Source: JADJXV01 sp046328995
GTDB taxonomy: Bacteria > Bacteroidota > Ignavibacteria > Kapaibacteriales > UBA961
Direction of reading: 5' to 3'
DNA length: 64,000 nt
Assembly: GCA_046328995.1 (NCBI GenBank)
Contig: JAXLVN010000002.1
Span: 930,001 to 994,000 of the forward strand
The notes under the pieces were generated by a model, which made no database searches, was not told the origin of the DNA, and saw only the letters and a list, made by a program, of their open reading frames with translations. Positions 17,950 through 27,653 of this stretch are shown here, piece after piece. The translations under genes were made by a program, and so were the position numbers. Numbering within the stretch: position 1 is the first letter of the stretch; the number at the start of each line of letters is the position of its first letter.

Positions 17950-19449
17950 TTGGCAAAAAAGCTACCGACTCTTGATTTATTTCCTCATGCCAGGCGCATG
18001 AAAACAGCAGTTCAGAAGCCTACCGTGGCGCCCCAAGAGGTGAGTCACCCGGTCGATGACGTGGCTGTCGAGATGTGGAATAACTGCTTAGAAATTATAC
18101 GTGATAATGTGGCAGCGCAGGTGTATAAGACGTGGTTTGAGCCCATCAATGCCCTCCGCTGGCAGGATGGTCAGCTGACGATACAGGTTCCGAGTCAGTT
18201 CTTTTACGAATGGATCGAAGAGCATTATTACGCTCTCCTCCAAAAGACAATTTACCAGGTATTAGGTGCCAAGTCGCGCCTGCAGTATCAGGTATTGATG
18301 AATAAAAATGCCGGCGATACTCTCGAGCAGCGGGCAATTAAGCTGCCGGCTTTCCGGCATGCACCCGCACCGAATGCGCCGCAGCCGACATTGCCCTTTA
18401 CCAATGCTCCCACACCGCAGCATAATTTCCCGAATAATCTCAATGCACGCTACACGTTCGAAAATTTTATCCGGGGTGAGAGCAATCAGCTTGCCTGCTC
18501 GGCCGCAATGGCAGTAGCGGAAAATCCCGGCAAAACCCGCTTCAATCCACTCTTTATCTATGGTGGTACCGGTCTCGGAAAAACGCATCTTGTGCAGGCA
18601 ATCGGGAATTATATTACCCAAAATAATCGGAATGCCCGCGTGCTGTATACCAACAGCGAACGCTTTACGATTGAATATGTGAATGCGATTCAAACCAATA
18701 AAGTCAACGAGTTCACGAATTTTTACCGCACCATTGACGTACTCATTGTCGATGATATTCAGTTCTTTAGCGGCAAGGAAAAAACGCAGGACAACTTCTT
18801 CCACACCTTCAATGCGCTCTATCAGGCAGGCAAGCAGCTTATCCTCACAAGTGATAAGCCGCCGAAGGAGTTAACGGATGTGGATGATCGCCTGATTTCC
18901 CGTTTTCAATGGGGACTGACAGTGGATGTGCAATTACCCGACTACGAAACCCGCATGGCGATTCTGCAACGCAAGAGTATGGACGAGGGATTCGAATTAC
19001 CGGCAGAAATTACCGAATATATTGCCAGACATACCTTTACGAGCGTTCGCGAACTCGAGGGCAGCTTGATTAGCGTCATTGCAAAGGTCTCTCTTGATCG
19101 TCGCGAACTCACCCTTGACCTCGCCAAAGAAGTTGTGCGCGGCGTGACTTCACCGGCGAATCGGCAGGTGACGATACAGGATATTATTCGTGAGGTGTCG
19201 GAGCATTATGAATTCTCGCCGGATATACTCGCCGGCAAGACCCGGAAGCATGAAGTCGTGCTTGCGCGGCAGATGGCGATGTTTTTAGCCAAGCAATACA
19301 CGCAGCTCTCACTCAAAAGTATCGGGGCGAATTTTGGAGGGCGTGACCATACGACGGTGCTCCATTCCTGTCAAATGATTGAAAATTATATGGATACAGA
19401 TCCTACCGTCAAAAATTCGGTCGAAATACTCCGCCGGAAATTTAACTGA
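17950..19449 (+). CDS. dnaA: Chromosomal replication initiator protein DnaA
   Basis: Binds DnaA boxes and ATP, opens the origin and loads the replicative helicase. Domain I begins near residue 41 ('MWNNCLEIIRDNVAAQVYKT'); a proline-rich linker covers ~135-165. The AAA+ domain has Walker A 'GGTGLGKTH' (205-213) and Walker B 'VLIVDDIQFF'. The C-terminal DNA-binding signature 'LSLKSIGANFGGRDHTTVLH' is complete. I chose the TTG at 17950, because 'ggagg' lies 5 bp before it, giving 499 residues; the ATG at 17998 (483 residues) is the alternative. The frame is open further upstream to 17704, but that part is not DnaA-like. No dnaN follows; a strong terminator does. Confidence 0.93.
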   Translation: MAKKLPTLDLFPHARRMKTAVQKPTVAPQEVSHPVDDVAVEMWNNCLEIIRDNVAAQVYKTWFEPINALRWQDGQLTIQVPSQFFYEWIEEHYYALLQKTIYQVLGAKSRLQYQVLMNKNAGDTLEQRAIKLPAFRHAPAPNAPQPTLPFTNAPTPQHNFPNNLNARYTFENFIRGESNQLACSAAMAVAENPGKTRFNPLFIYGGTGLGKTHLVQAIGNYITQNNRNARVLYTNSERFTIEYVNAIQTNKVNEFTNFYRTIDVLIVDDIQFFSGKEKTQDNFFHTFNALYQAGKQLILTSDKPPKELTDVDDRLISRFQWGLTVDVQLPDYETRMAILQRKSMDEGFELPAEITEYIARHTFTSVRELEGSLISVIAKVSLDRRELTLDLAKEVVRGVTSPANRQVTIQDIIREVSEHYEFSPDILAGKTRKHEVVLARQMAMFLAKQYTQLSLKSIGANFGGRDHTTVLHSCQMIENYMDTDPTVKNSVEILRRKFN

Positions 19450-19485
19450 AAAAATACCCACTGAGTTTGCAGAATACTCGGGAAG

Positions 19486-19519
19486 AAAAGGCACAGAATG
19501 AAGATTCTGTGCCTTTTTT
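19486..19519 (+). terminator. Rho-independent terminator after dnaA
   Basis: A 14-bp perfect stem (aaaaggcacagaat / attctgtgcctttt) with a 4-base loop followed by a T run, 37 bp after the dnaA stop. Confidence 0.92.
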
Positions 19520-19616
19520 TATGGTGGGAATCATCGCCGTAGAAATGTTGTTGACTAGCGTCCGGCTATAGCCGGATGGGGATGAAGGGGATGCGTTCGC
19601 AATGATGATCATTCAC

Positions 19617-19660
19617 AAAAAAAATCCCCGTTGCACACGCGAAGCGCAACGGGGATTTTT
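19617..19660 (-). terminator. Terminator of the FN3/T9SS gene
   Basis: Inverted repeat 'aaaatccccgttgc' / 'gcaacggggatttt' with an A run on its left side, which reads as a T run on the minus strand. It lies 19 bp beyond the stop of the minus-strand gene. Confidence 0.88.
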
Positions 19661-19678
19661 ATGTTCAGCAGGCGCTTC

Positions 19679-22600
19679 TTACGGAGCGGCTGTAATCGTC
19701 ACCGGTACATTGAGAGATGTATTGCCAAATTCTAAATGGAGGAAGTAGAGTCCCGGTGCGAGGGACGCGTCCCATGCGATAGTATGCTTGCCGGCTTCGT
19801 AATGCGCGTAGGTAATATCGAGCACATTCATACCGAGCACGTTGACGACCGAGAGCTGTGCGAAGCCTGCTGTCGGTAAGTCCATGATAATAGATGCAGT
19901 ACCATGTACGACAGGATTCGGATATGATTCTAATTTCAGACCTGTCTGAGCATCTTCGGCCACACCGCCGGCTGCTTCCGTCGAGAAACTCCATGTCTCG
20001 GACCATGCGCCATTACCGCCTTCATTGGCAGCGCGAACATGCCAATAATAGGTCGTTGAATTTTTCAGTGCAGCGGGTGTAAATGCTGTCGTTGTAAGAG
20101 TCGCATTATCATCGACCGTTGTGCTGAAATCGTTCATTTCGGATACCTGAATTTGATAGGTCGCAGCACCGGCAGTTGCATTCCATTTCAGGGTAACGCC
20201 TTTAGGTTGATTCTTGGCATTATTTGCCGGCTGACCAAGACTTGTCATGACCGGTGCCGCAGCGACGACCGTGAAGCTCCATGTCTCGGACCATGCGCTC
20301 GGTCCTGCTGAATTGACGCTGCGCACTCTCCAGTAATACTTCGTGCTTGCAGCGAGACCGATAGCTTTGTAGCTGGTCTCGGTGAGACCGGATTGATTAA
20401 TCTGTGCATTGGCAAAGTCAGCAGCGCTCGAGAGCTGGAATTCATAGGTAATTGCACCGACAGCCGCTTTCCAGTTGAAGGTCATGTCATTCGGTACTTT
20501 GACGGCATTATTGGCGGGCACGTCGAGACTTGGAACGGCAGCTGCACTGGCTGAGGTGGTGAAGTTCCACGTAGCCGACCATGCGCCCGGACCATTATCG
20601 ACATTGAGTCCGCGCACGCGCCAGTAGTATGCTGTGCTGGTCTCCAGACTAACGCTTTTGGAGGTGCCGGTGACATTCGGATAATCACCGTCAAGTGTCG
20701 CAAATGTTTTGTCTTTTGATACCTGAAGCGCATAGCCGGTCGCGCCGTCGAGAGCATTCCAGGTGAAGGTCACGTCTTTGCTGTAGTCTTTGGTATTATT
20801 GGCAGGTGCGGTAGCTGTTACCTGGCCGATAATGGTCGTAAACGACCACGTTGCTGTCCACGGGATATCGGTACCGGATTGGCTGTACGGGCGTACGCGC
20901 CAGTAATAGGTTGTGTTGTTTTTCAAGCCGTTGAATGCATTATACAGAATCGATGTAGCAGCCAACTTTTCCTCGTTGATGAGCGGAGTGGCAAATGTCT
21001 GCTCGGTCGATACCTGTACCTGATAAATTGCCGACGGCGATACCGCTGACCATTGGAGAGTCACCGGCAGGGTAATCGCGGAAGCTTTGTTGGTAGGAGT
21101 TTGGAGGGCAGTCACACCGGTAATGGTTCTGAAACTCCGTACTTCCGACCACAAGCCCGTGCCGGTGGTGGCATTCGTACCGCGTACACGCCAGAAGTAA
21201 GTCGTGTTTCCTGTTAGGTTTGCAGCTGTTGTTGATGGAGTTGTTATTGAGGAATTATCATAAAGAACCGTACCGGCGATAAAGACGATATTGGTAGAGA
21301 TTTGTACTTGGTAGTTTACCGTACCATTGACGGCATTCCAGGCAAGAGGTGCTGCTACCGGCACATCTACTGCGCCGTCAAGAGGCAGCGTCAGGACAGG
21401 AGTGGCAATGATCGTCGAGAATGCCCAGACCGGTGACCAATTGCTGGTCTCACCGCCGGTGCCATTACATTGAACGCGCCAGTAATACTTTTGATTATTA
21501 AGCAAGCCGGGGATGTCAAGCGAATTGGTCGTGACATTCGGATTGTCGAAGATTACATTCGTAAAGTTTAAATCAGTAGAGACTTGCAGACGATAACCGA
21601 GGACACCCGGGAATGCATTCCAGGTCAATACCGGCGGAAGCTTGAGCTCGATGTTATTGTTCGGAGGCGAGGCGAGGGTGGTCGAGGCAATCAATGTCCG
21701 GAAATTCCACGGCAAGGAATAGGCACTCGATCCGCTGATATTGGTCGCACTTACACGCCAGTAATAGACCGTGTAATTTTCTAATCCATTAAGAGTAAGA
21801 CTGGTTGAAGTAACGCTACTATCAACTAACAAAGGTGCGAACGTGGCTGATTTGGATACCTGTACCCGGTACGAAGCTGCGCCAACCGATGCTTGCCAGG
21901 TAAGACTGAGCGCCGAGATTGCCTGCGCTGTACTGTTATTGACAGGAGAAATCAATACCGGCACCGGCGGCGGCGGGAAGAGAGTCGTAAAGGTACGAAC
22001 AGGTGACCAATTGCTTACGATTGCTCCTCTTGTAGAGCGAACGCGCCAGTAGTACAATGTACTTCCTGCTAATGGACCGACTATCGTCGAAGCGGTTGCT
22101 AGGCCTGTCATGTTGACAACCGGCGCAGTAAATGCCGCATCTGTCGATACTTGTACATCATAGGCAGTAGCACAGGTTACCGTATTCCATGAAAGCGTAG
22201 GTGCTACTACAACGCCATTGGCACCATCGACAGGAGCTGTCAATGTTGGCACGGTGAGAGTTGCGCCCGGTAATGTGATATTTACTAAGTCAATACCAAC
22301 ACCTGTTTGCTGAACTGAGTTGTCGGAGGTAAACCGGAAACGAAGGATAACGTTGGCCTGCCCCGCTAGACCTGTTAATAAATGACTTGCCGATGTCCAG
22401 GTACGCGCACCATTGAATCCACTTGCGGTCTGATACCAGTTGGTGCCGCCACTGGTGTTCGACCCAACATTCGTGAAGGTAGTACCACCATCGATGGATG
22501 ATTGCAGTACACAGTAATCATATCCACTTTCAACCTGATGCGAAATCAAAAAAGTAATAGTCGGGTCGGCAGTAAAACACGAAAAGTTAAATGCCGGTGA

Positions 22601-22864
22601 GGTAAGATACGATGTCTCACTCACATTATAGGTGCCGGTGAGATTGGTCTTCCAGCATTTGGTCCCGGAGCCGGCTGTTGTGATATAACTATAGCTCGGA
22701 GTGCCCCAAGCCCAAGACGAGCTCGTGCCGCTTGCTGTCCAATTGCCATTCGTCGTTTCAAAATCTTCCGTATAGGTCGGAAAAATATTAATCTGAGCAG
22801 ACACATCGGTCTGCAGTGCCATTATAGCCATAAAAGCCAGAATGAACAAGTATCGAAGCTTCAT
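19679..22864 (-). CDS. Large secreted protein with eight FN3-like modules and a T9SS sorting domain
   Basis: A 1061-residue surface protein. A signal peptide ends near 'ALQTDVSAQ'. Residues ~28-195 form a jelly-roll-like domain resembling MAM/laminin-G types ('TYTEDFETTNGNWTASG', 'VGIDLVNITLPG'). Then come eight ~90-residue fibronectin-III-like modules, each with 'Y.(V/L)QVS', 'YYWRVR' and 'W.FTT'. The C-terminal ~80 residues are a type A T9SS sorting domain ('LESYPNPVVHG', 'SLAPGLYFLHLEF'). It is presumably exported through the outer membrane and anchored or released. No catalytic residues are apparent; adhesion or scaffolding is likely. It is a single-gene unit with its own terminator. Confidence 0.88.
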   Translation of the reverse strand: MKLRYLFILAFMAIMALQTDVSAQINIFPTYTEDFETTNGNWTASGTSSSWAWGTPSYSYITTAGSGTKCWKTNLTGTYNVSETSYLTSPAFNFSCFTADPTITFLISHQVESGYDYCVLQSSIDGGTTFTNVGSNTSGGTNWYQTASGFNGARTWTSASHLLTGLAGQANVILRFRFTSDNSVQQTGVGIDLVNITLPGATLTVPTLTAPVDGANGVVVAPTLSWNTVTCATAYDVQVSTDAAFTAPVVNMTGLATASTIVGPLAGSTLYYWRVRSTRGAIVSNWSPVRTFTTLFPPPPVPVLISPVNNSTAQAISALSLTWQASVGAASYRVQVSKSATFAPLLVDSSVTSTSLTLNGLENYTVYYWRVSATNISGSSAYSLPWNFRTLIASTTLASPPNNNIELKLPPVLTWNAFPGVLGYRLQVSTDLNFTNVIFDNPNVTTNSLDIPGLLNNQKYYWRVQCNGTGGETSNWSPVWAFSTIIATPVLTLPLDGAVDVPVAAPLAWNAVNGTVNYQVQISTNIVFIAGTVLYDNSSITTPSTTAANLTGNTTYFWRVRGTNATTGTGLWSEVRSFRTITGVTALQTPTNKASAITLPVTLQWSAVSPSAIYQVQVSTEQTFATPLINEEKLAATSILYNAFNGLKNNTTYYWRVRPYSQSGTDIPWTATWSFTTIIGQVTATAPANNTKDYSKDVTFTWNALDGATGYALQVSKDKTFATLDGDYPNVTGTSKSVSLETSTAYYWRVRGLNVDNGPGAWSATWNFTTSASAAAVPSLDVPANNAVKVPNDMTFNWKAAVGAITYEFQLSSAADFANAQINQSGLTETSYKAIGLAASTKYYWRVRSVNSAGPSAWSETWSFTVVAAAPVMTSLGQPANNAKNQPKGVTLKWNATAGAATYQIQVSEMNDFSTTVDDNATLTTTAFTPAALKNSTTYYWHVRAANEGGNGAWSETWSFSTEAAGGVAEDAQTGLKLESYPNPVVHGTASIIMDLPTAGFAQLSVVNVLGMNVLDITYAHYEAGKHTIAWDASLAPGLYFLHLEFGNTSLNVPVTITAAP

Positions 22865-23153
22865 GAGAAATACTCCTGAATTGTAAATAAAAAAGGGGAA
22901 GGAAAGAGTTTGTACTGCAACTTAGGGAAGTTTAAGTATATAACCAAATGGTAATTTGCGCGACGTGTAAATTTTACATGAATCTTCACGGTGAGATTAC
23001 AATTCTAATAAAAAGGATATTTTTTAGACAGGTAAAGTAGGGGGTGTGTAAGGTTTTTAAAATGAGGTGCCAACCGGTATATCACTGTACTATACCAACA
23101 ACAGAAAGCTGCTGTCGAGCTGCAGGTCGGCGTGAATTCTCCGGGAAAATAAA

Positions 23154-23181
23154 CAGCCCATACTGTTATGAGTATGGGCTG
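23154..23181 (-). terminator. Probable terminator of fumC
   Basis: Perfect 11-bp inverted repeat 'cagcccatact' / 'agtatgggctg' around 'gttatg'. The left flank 'aaaataaa' reads as a T-rich run on the minus strand. It lies 86 bp past the fumC stop. Confidence 0.7.
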
Positions 23182-23266
23182 TGAAGTAGGGTTGATAAGC
23201 TTGAGAGTCGAGAGTGATGATTGCTCTCACATCGTTTCCTGAAAATTAAACCATGAGTTCGCACCA

Positions 23267-24658
23267 TCAGATGTTCGGTCCCAACATATCCTCGGGCTTG
23301 ACTAAGCGATCAAAATCTTCGCCGGAGAGCAAACCGAGCTCGATCGCCGCACCCCGCAGCGTTCCACCCGAATGATGCGCATGCTTCGCAATCTTCGCAG
23401 CATTGTCATACCCGATATGCGGATTGAGCGCCGTGACCAACATAAGCGTATTCTGGTTGTAATACTCAAGCTTCGGGAGAATCGGTTCGATGCCCTCGGC
23501 GCAGTGTTCGTTGAACATCACACACGCATCGGCAATCAACCGCACACTTTGCAGGAAATTATAAATAATCACCGGCTTGAACACATTCAGCTCAAAATTC
23601 CCCGACGCACCGCCAAAATTAATCGCCGCATCATTACCAAAAACCTGCGTCGCGACCATCGTCATTGCTTCCGATTGGGTAGGATTGACCTTGCCGGGCA
23701 TAATCGACGAACCCGGTTCATTTTCCGGTATCGCAAGCTCGCCTAAGCCACACCGCGGACCCGACGCCATCCACCGAACATCATTCGCAATTTTCATGAG
23801 CGACGCTGCGAGCGTTTTCATCGCGCCATGGGCAAACACAAGCGCGTCATGCGCCGCAAGTGCTTCGAATTTATTCGGCGCTGTCACGAAGGGAAGTCCG
23901 GTAAGCTCGGCAATTTTCGCTGCACCGCGAACCGCAAATTCAGGGTGTGTATTGAGTCCGGTACCGACTGCTGTGCCGCCTAAAGCCAACTCGTAAAGCG
24001 CAGGCAGAACTGCCTCAAGCCGTGTAAGTCCATTCGTTAACTGCTGCGTGTATCCCGAGAATTCCTGACCAAGTGTGACGGGCGTCGCATCCATAAGATG
24101 CGTACGTCCACTTTTGATAATTGACTTAAATTCCTGTGCCTTATGCGCGAGCGTATCGCGGAGAGCCGTCACGGCGGGGATGAGGAGGCGATTGATTTGT
24201 TCGGCTGCGGCGATGTGCATTGCGGTCGGAAACGTATCATTCGAACTCTGCGATTTATTCACATCATCATTCGGGTGAATTGGCTTTTTGCTGCCCATAG
24301 TGCCGCCGGCGATTTCAATGGCACGGTTCGAAATTACTTCATTCGTATTCATATTAGTCTGCGTGCCCGACCCGGTCTGCCAGATCGACAGCGGGAAATG
24401 CGCATCGAGCGCGCCGCTGATGACTTCATCGGCTGCTTGGCAAATTAAGTCACGTTTTTCGGCGCTCAGAATGCCAACATCACAATTGACCATCGCAGCC
24501 GATTTTTTCAAAATACCAAGCGCGCGGATGAGTTCGCGGGGCATTTTCTCGATACCAATGGCAAAATGAACTAAGGAACGTGCCGTTTGCGCGCCGTAAT
24601 ATTTATCGGTGGGAACCTCGATATTCCCCATAGAATCCGTCTCAATGCGTGTGCTCAT
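23267..24658 (-). CDS. fumC: Fumarate hydratase, class II
   Basis: Reversible hydration of fumarate to malate in the TCA cycle, cytosolic, iron-independent. It has 463 residues, the normal length. The superfamily signature 'GSSIMPGKVNPTQ' is complete, and the substrate-binding segments 'TGSGTQTNMNTNEVISNRA' and 'SGRTHLMDATPVTLGQEF' are present, including the conserved TH pair. The ending 'HHSGGTLRGAAIELG' is typical of class II fumarases and separates it from aspartase. Neighbours are unrelated; it seems to be transcribed alone. Confidence 0.96.
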   Translation of the reverse strand: MSTRIETDSMGNIEVPTDKYYGAQTARSLVHFAIGIEKMPRELIRALGILKKSAAMVNCDVGILSAEKRDLICQAADEVISGALDAHFPLSIWQTGSGTQTNMNTNEVISNRAIEIAGGTMGSKKPIHPNDDVNKSQSSNDTFPTAMHIAAAEQINRLLIPAVTALRDTLAHKAQEFKSIIKSGRTHLMDATPVTLGQEFSGYTQQLTNGLTRLEAVLPALYELALGGTAVGTGLNTHPEFAVRGAAKIAELTGLPFVTAPNKFEALAAHDALVFAHGAMKTLAASLMKIANDVRWMASGPRCGLGELAIPENEPGSSIMPGKVNPTQSEAMTMVATQVFGNDAAINFGGASGNFELNVFKPVIIYNFLQSVRLIADACVMFNEHCAEGIEPILPKLEYYNQNTLMLVTALNPHIGYDNAAKIAKHAHHSGGTLRGAAIELGLLSGEDFDRLVKPEDMLGPNI

Positions 24659-24778
24659 AATTGATGTTATTCAGTAATTAAACAAGTAGAATTGTCGCGG
24701 CTAACCGCTCAAAGGAATGGCAAAAATACTCATAAGTTTTGCCATACTCAAAGCGCTCGAACGTCGCGAATGCTGACT

Positions 24779-25585
24779 CTACAGCGTAACTCCATACACT
24801 AAAAGCCGGTTGGCAATCACCGTCAGCACGAAGATTATCACCCATGTCATGCTCAAACGATTAATTGGTTCAATACTCGAACTCATCGCAACGGTCGGAT
24901 ACTCTTTCGAAAGTGCGTCGCCGTAGGTCCACAGTATTGCAAACGGACTACAGATCGGCGCAATCAAGCTCAGCGGCACCTGCACCGGCAAATTCAGCAG
25001 CGTCGTTACCGCAATGCCAATCATCAGCGGGTAGAGAACAAGCGCATTGATAAACGGATGCCGGGTCTCCTTGGCGGTAATAATCTCCGGCGTGCCCATT
25101 TCTACAAAATACCGAACTAATTGCCGCATCAAAAGATAGAGAATCCCACTGCCGACGACTGCCACCATCACCGTCAGCCACATCGGGAATTCAAGGATAT
25201 AGCAAATATAGCCCGTATCACCACTCGTAAAGAACGGCGCCACAAGCATATAGCCGAAAATTCCGATGTACCCGAAGACCGCCATATAGAGAGTAAACAA
25301 AAATCCCAATCCGCGACTGCGCTGCCGAGAGCACACGAAATGAAAAATTATCCCGATGAGCAAGCTCACAAGCGGACCCGCCGCTTTGACAAACACAACC
25401 TGCGCGACGGTCAAATCACTCGCCGTGTCGGATACATAATTATGATGCAGCGCCACATTCTGTGCATTCATCATCAGCGCGGCCACAAAATGCCCGCATT
25501 CATGCGCGATCATTTCGATAATCGAAGCAATCACAAATAGCAGCGAGGAATTGAGGATGAGATTTCGGTACTGTCTATTTTTCAT
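24779..25585 (-). CDS. Polytopic membrane protein with an HExxH motif (M50-like)
   Basis: A 268-residue inner-membrane protein with about six hydrophobic segments. The first membrane region carries 'MIAHECGHFVAALMM' (H28-E29-x-x-H32), the zinc-binding pattern of M50-type site-2 proteases. A later NPDG-like third-ligand motif is not clear, so activity is uncertain; 'KAAGPLVSLLIG' resembles the conserved glycine-rich turn after the second helix of that family. It is probably an intramembrane metallopeptidase or an inactive relative. It is divergent from the acyl-CoA dehydrogenase gene and 120 bp away from fumC. No substrate can be inferred. Confidence 0.6.
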   Translation of the reverse strand: MKNRQYRNLILNSSLLFVIASIIEMIAHECGHFVAALMMNAQNVALHHNYVSDTASDLTVAQVVFVKAAGPLVSLLIGIIFHFVCSRQRSRGLGFLFTLYMAVFGYIGIFGYMLVAPFFTSGDTGYICYILEFPMWLTVMVAVVGSGILYLLMRQLVRYFVEMGTPEIITAKETRHPFINALVLYPLMIGIAVTTLLNLPVQVPLSLIAPICSPFAILWTYGDALSKEYPTVAMSSSIEPINRLSMTWVIIFVLTVIANRLLVYGVTL

Positions 25586-25913
25586 AGCGTTATACGAATA
25601 GTACGTTGTACAATCATGCGATCAAGTCCGGAAATCACATGCTCAGTATTTTTACTGCGGCAAAAATACAGAAAGAATTGAAATTACATGGGTTTCCCTC
25701 CTGCATACTCCCACCCGTCGCCTGCGGGCACCCATTGCCGTCCAAGCCACTCCCACTTTGCGAACTTTTGCGCCCCTAGCGCCTTTTGCGTCAAAAATCC
25801 CTTGCAGGACCATACAATTTCACCCAACCTTTTCGCTGATTTCCAACTTTTTGGTAATTTGCCATTTATAAAACAGATACTTCTTTTTTTCTAGCTTAAT
25901 CCAAAGGAAAATT

Positions 25914-27071
25914 ATGTCCGAATCAGCTACGCTTGATTTTACACTCTCCGACGAACTCATTGCGATCCAAGACCTTGCGCGCAGCTTTGCCGATAATGAA
26001 ATCCGTCCTGTCGCCCTCCAATTTGACGAAAGTCAGGAATTCCCAAGCGAAATATTCGCCAAGCTCGGCGAACTCGGTCTCCTCGGTATTCTCATCCCCA
26101 CCGAATACGGCGGTTCGGGTCTCGGCTATCAGGAATACGCGGTGATTGTCGAGGAAATTGCCCGCGCATGCCCGGCGATCGCGCTCGGAGTAGCTGCGCA
26201 TAACGGCTTATGTACCAATCATATATTCCGTTTTGGCAGTGAAGAAATTCGCCAAAAATACATCCCGACACTCGCTGCCGGTAAGACGATGGGAGCGTGG
26301 GGACTTACCGAACCAAGCGCAGGTTCGGACGCAGGCGGCACACGCACAACAGCAGTCTTGGACGGCGATCATTATATCCTGAACGGTTCGAAGAATTTTA
26401 TCACCCACGGCAATGTCGGCGATATCGCACTGATTATGGCCGTTACCGACCCGTCGAAGGGGAAAAAAGGTATTTCGGCATTTGCGATTGACAAGTCGAT
26501 GCCGGGATTTTATGCATCGAAAAAAGAAAACAAACTCGGCATGCGCTGCAGCGATACGGCGTCGTTAACGTTTGATAATGTTCGAGTTCCGAAGAGCCAT
26601 CTCATCGGCAATCCCGGTGAAGGATTCCTCCAAGCCCTCCAAATTCTCGACGGCGGACGTATCTCCATTGCAGCCCTGAGTGTAGGCACGGCGCAGGCAG
26701 CGCTCGACGCCAGCTTGAAATATGCCAATGACCGTGTGCAATTCAACAAGCGGATTTTGGAATTCCAGGGAATTCAATTCAAGCTCGCCAAAATGTCGAT
26801 GGAAATCGAAGCCGCGCGCCTGCTGACGCACAAAGCAGCATGGATGAAAGACCAAGGACAAAATATCACTGTCGCTGCCTCCCATGCCAAGCTGTACGCA
26901 AGTGAAATTGCCGTTCGCGCCTGCGAAGAATCCGTCCAAATCCATGGCGGCTATGGCTATAGCAAAGAATATCCGGTGGAAAAACTCTACCGTGACGTGA
27001 AATTACTCACCATCGGCGAAGGCACCAGCGAAGTGCAGAAAATGGTGATCGCGAGGAATTTGATAGGGTGA
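25914..27071 (+). CDS. Acyl-CoA dehydrogenase
   Basis: FAD-dependent alpha,beta-dehydrogenation of an acyl-CoA, handing electrons to electron-transfer flavoprotein; cytosolic. Length 385 residues is that of short/medium-chain members. The FAD-binding signature 'GAWGLTEPSAGSDAGGTRTT' is present. 'QIHGGYGYSKEYPVEKLYRD' marks the C-terminal domain, and the catalytic glutamate sits in 'TIGEGTSEVQ' (about residue 369), as in short-chain enzymes. 'aaagga' before the ATG gives a good ribosome site. No other beta-oxidation gene is nearby, so the substrate chain length is unknown; butyryl-CoA-like substrates are a reasonable guess. Confidence 0.93.
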   Translation: MSESATLDFTLSDELIAIQDLARSFADNEIRPVALQFDESQEFPSEIFAKLGELGLLGILIPTEYGGSGLGYQEYAVIVEEIARACPAIALGVAAHNGLCTNHIFRFGSEEIRQKYIPTLAAGKTMGAWGLTEPSAGSDAGGTRTTAVLDGDHYILNGSKNFITHGNVGDIALIMAVTDPSKGKKGISAFAIDKSMPGFYASKKENKLGMRCSDTASLTFDNVRVPKSHLIGNPGEGFLQALQILDGGRISIAALSVGTAQAALDASLKYANDRVQFNKRILEFQGIQFKLAKMSMEIEAARLLTHKAAWMKDQGQNITVAASHAKLYASEIAVRACEESVQIHGGYGYSKEYPVEKLYRDVKLLTIGEGTSEVQKMVIARNLIG

Positions 27072-27077
27072 TAGGGT

Positions 27078-27143
27078 GATAGTCAGTAAGTCGTAAGTCG
27101 TAAGTCAGTAAGTCGTAAGTCAGTAAGTCAGTAAGTCGTAAGA
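27078..27143. repeat. 'cagtaagtcgtaagt' short tandem repeat
   Basis: About 65 bp of 'agtcgtaagtcagta' units just after the acyl-CoA dehydrogenase stop, followed at 27148-27179 by half a 'gtaggggcg' palindromic unit. Related to the 'gtaagtg' runs at 4057 and 8544. Confidence 0.75.
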
Positions 27144-27272
27144 CTCTGTAGGGGCGCATTGCATGCGCCCGGGTCGTGCTGATAAAACGCATGCTGTTCA
27201 GAAACACGAGATTCGGTAGTGAATAGGATATTAGATAAACCACGAAATTCTCACGGCTTTGCGCGCACATCG

Positions 27273-27309
27273 AAAAAAAAGGGGGTTCAATCATTTGAAC
27301 CCCTTTCTT
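27273..27309 (-). terminator. Terminator of the small lipoprotein gene
   Basis: Stem 'ggggttcaa' / 'ttgaacccc' with 'tcat' loop; the left flank is A8, a T run on the minus strand. The right flank 'tttctt' could also stop plus-strand transcripts. Confidence 0.85.
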
Positions 27310-27315
27310 ATTCAC

Positions 27316-27540
27316 TTATTTCCCATGAGCTTGCAGCGAGTCATTATGATGTCGGATTGAGTCTTGTATCCGCGCATCGAGCTTGCGGGCGGAGTCGATT
27401 TCTTCATTGAGGTAATGAAGTTTACGTTCGCGGCGCTCCCATTTATTTTGTAATCGTTCGCAGCCAAGGAGCGATGCGAACATCAGTAAGCTGCTGAATA
27501 TAAAGAAGTATCGCGCGAGTTTAGGATGATGTTGAAGCAT
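27316..27540 (-). CDS. Small lipoprotein with a charged coiled-coil-like tail
   Basis: A 74-residue protein. The N-terminus has a hydrophobic stretch and lipobox 'LLGC' (Cys27), followed by a strongly charged helical part ('NKWERRERKLHYLNEEIDSA'). The length is typical of small outer-membrane lipoproteins. Support beyond the open frame: the lipobox and a strong terminator 7 bp beyond the stop in the right orientation. Function unknown. Confidence 0.6.
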   Translation of the reverse strand: MLQHHPKLARYFFIFSSLLMFASLLGCERLQNKWERRERKLHYLNEEIDSARKLDARIQDSIRHHNDSLQAHGK

Positions 27541-27653
27541 TGTTGATGTGTAATTTGTCGTAGAATGGTTGATTATACAAGTGCAAATTACGAGGAAAAA
27601 TCAGTAGTTTTGAATCTAATTTTAAAAAGCTATACCTTAAAAAGTCTTCGATA

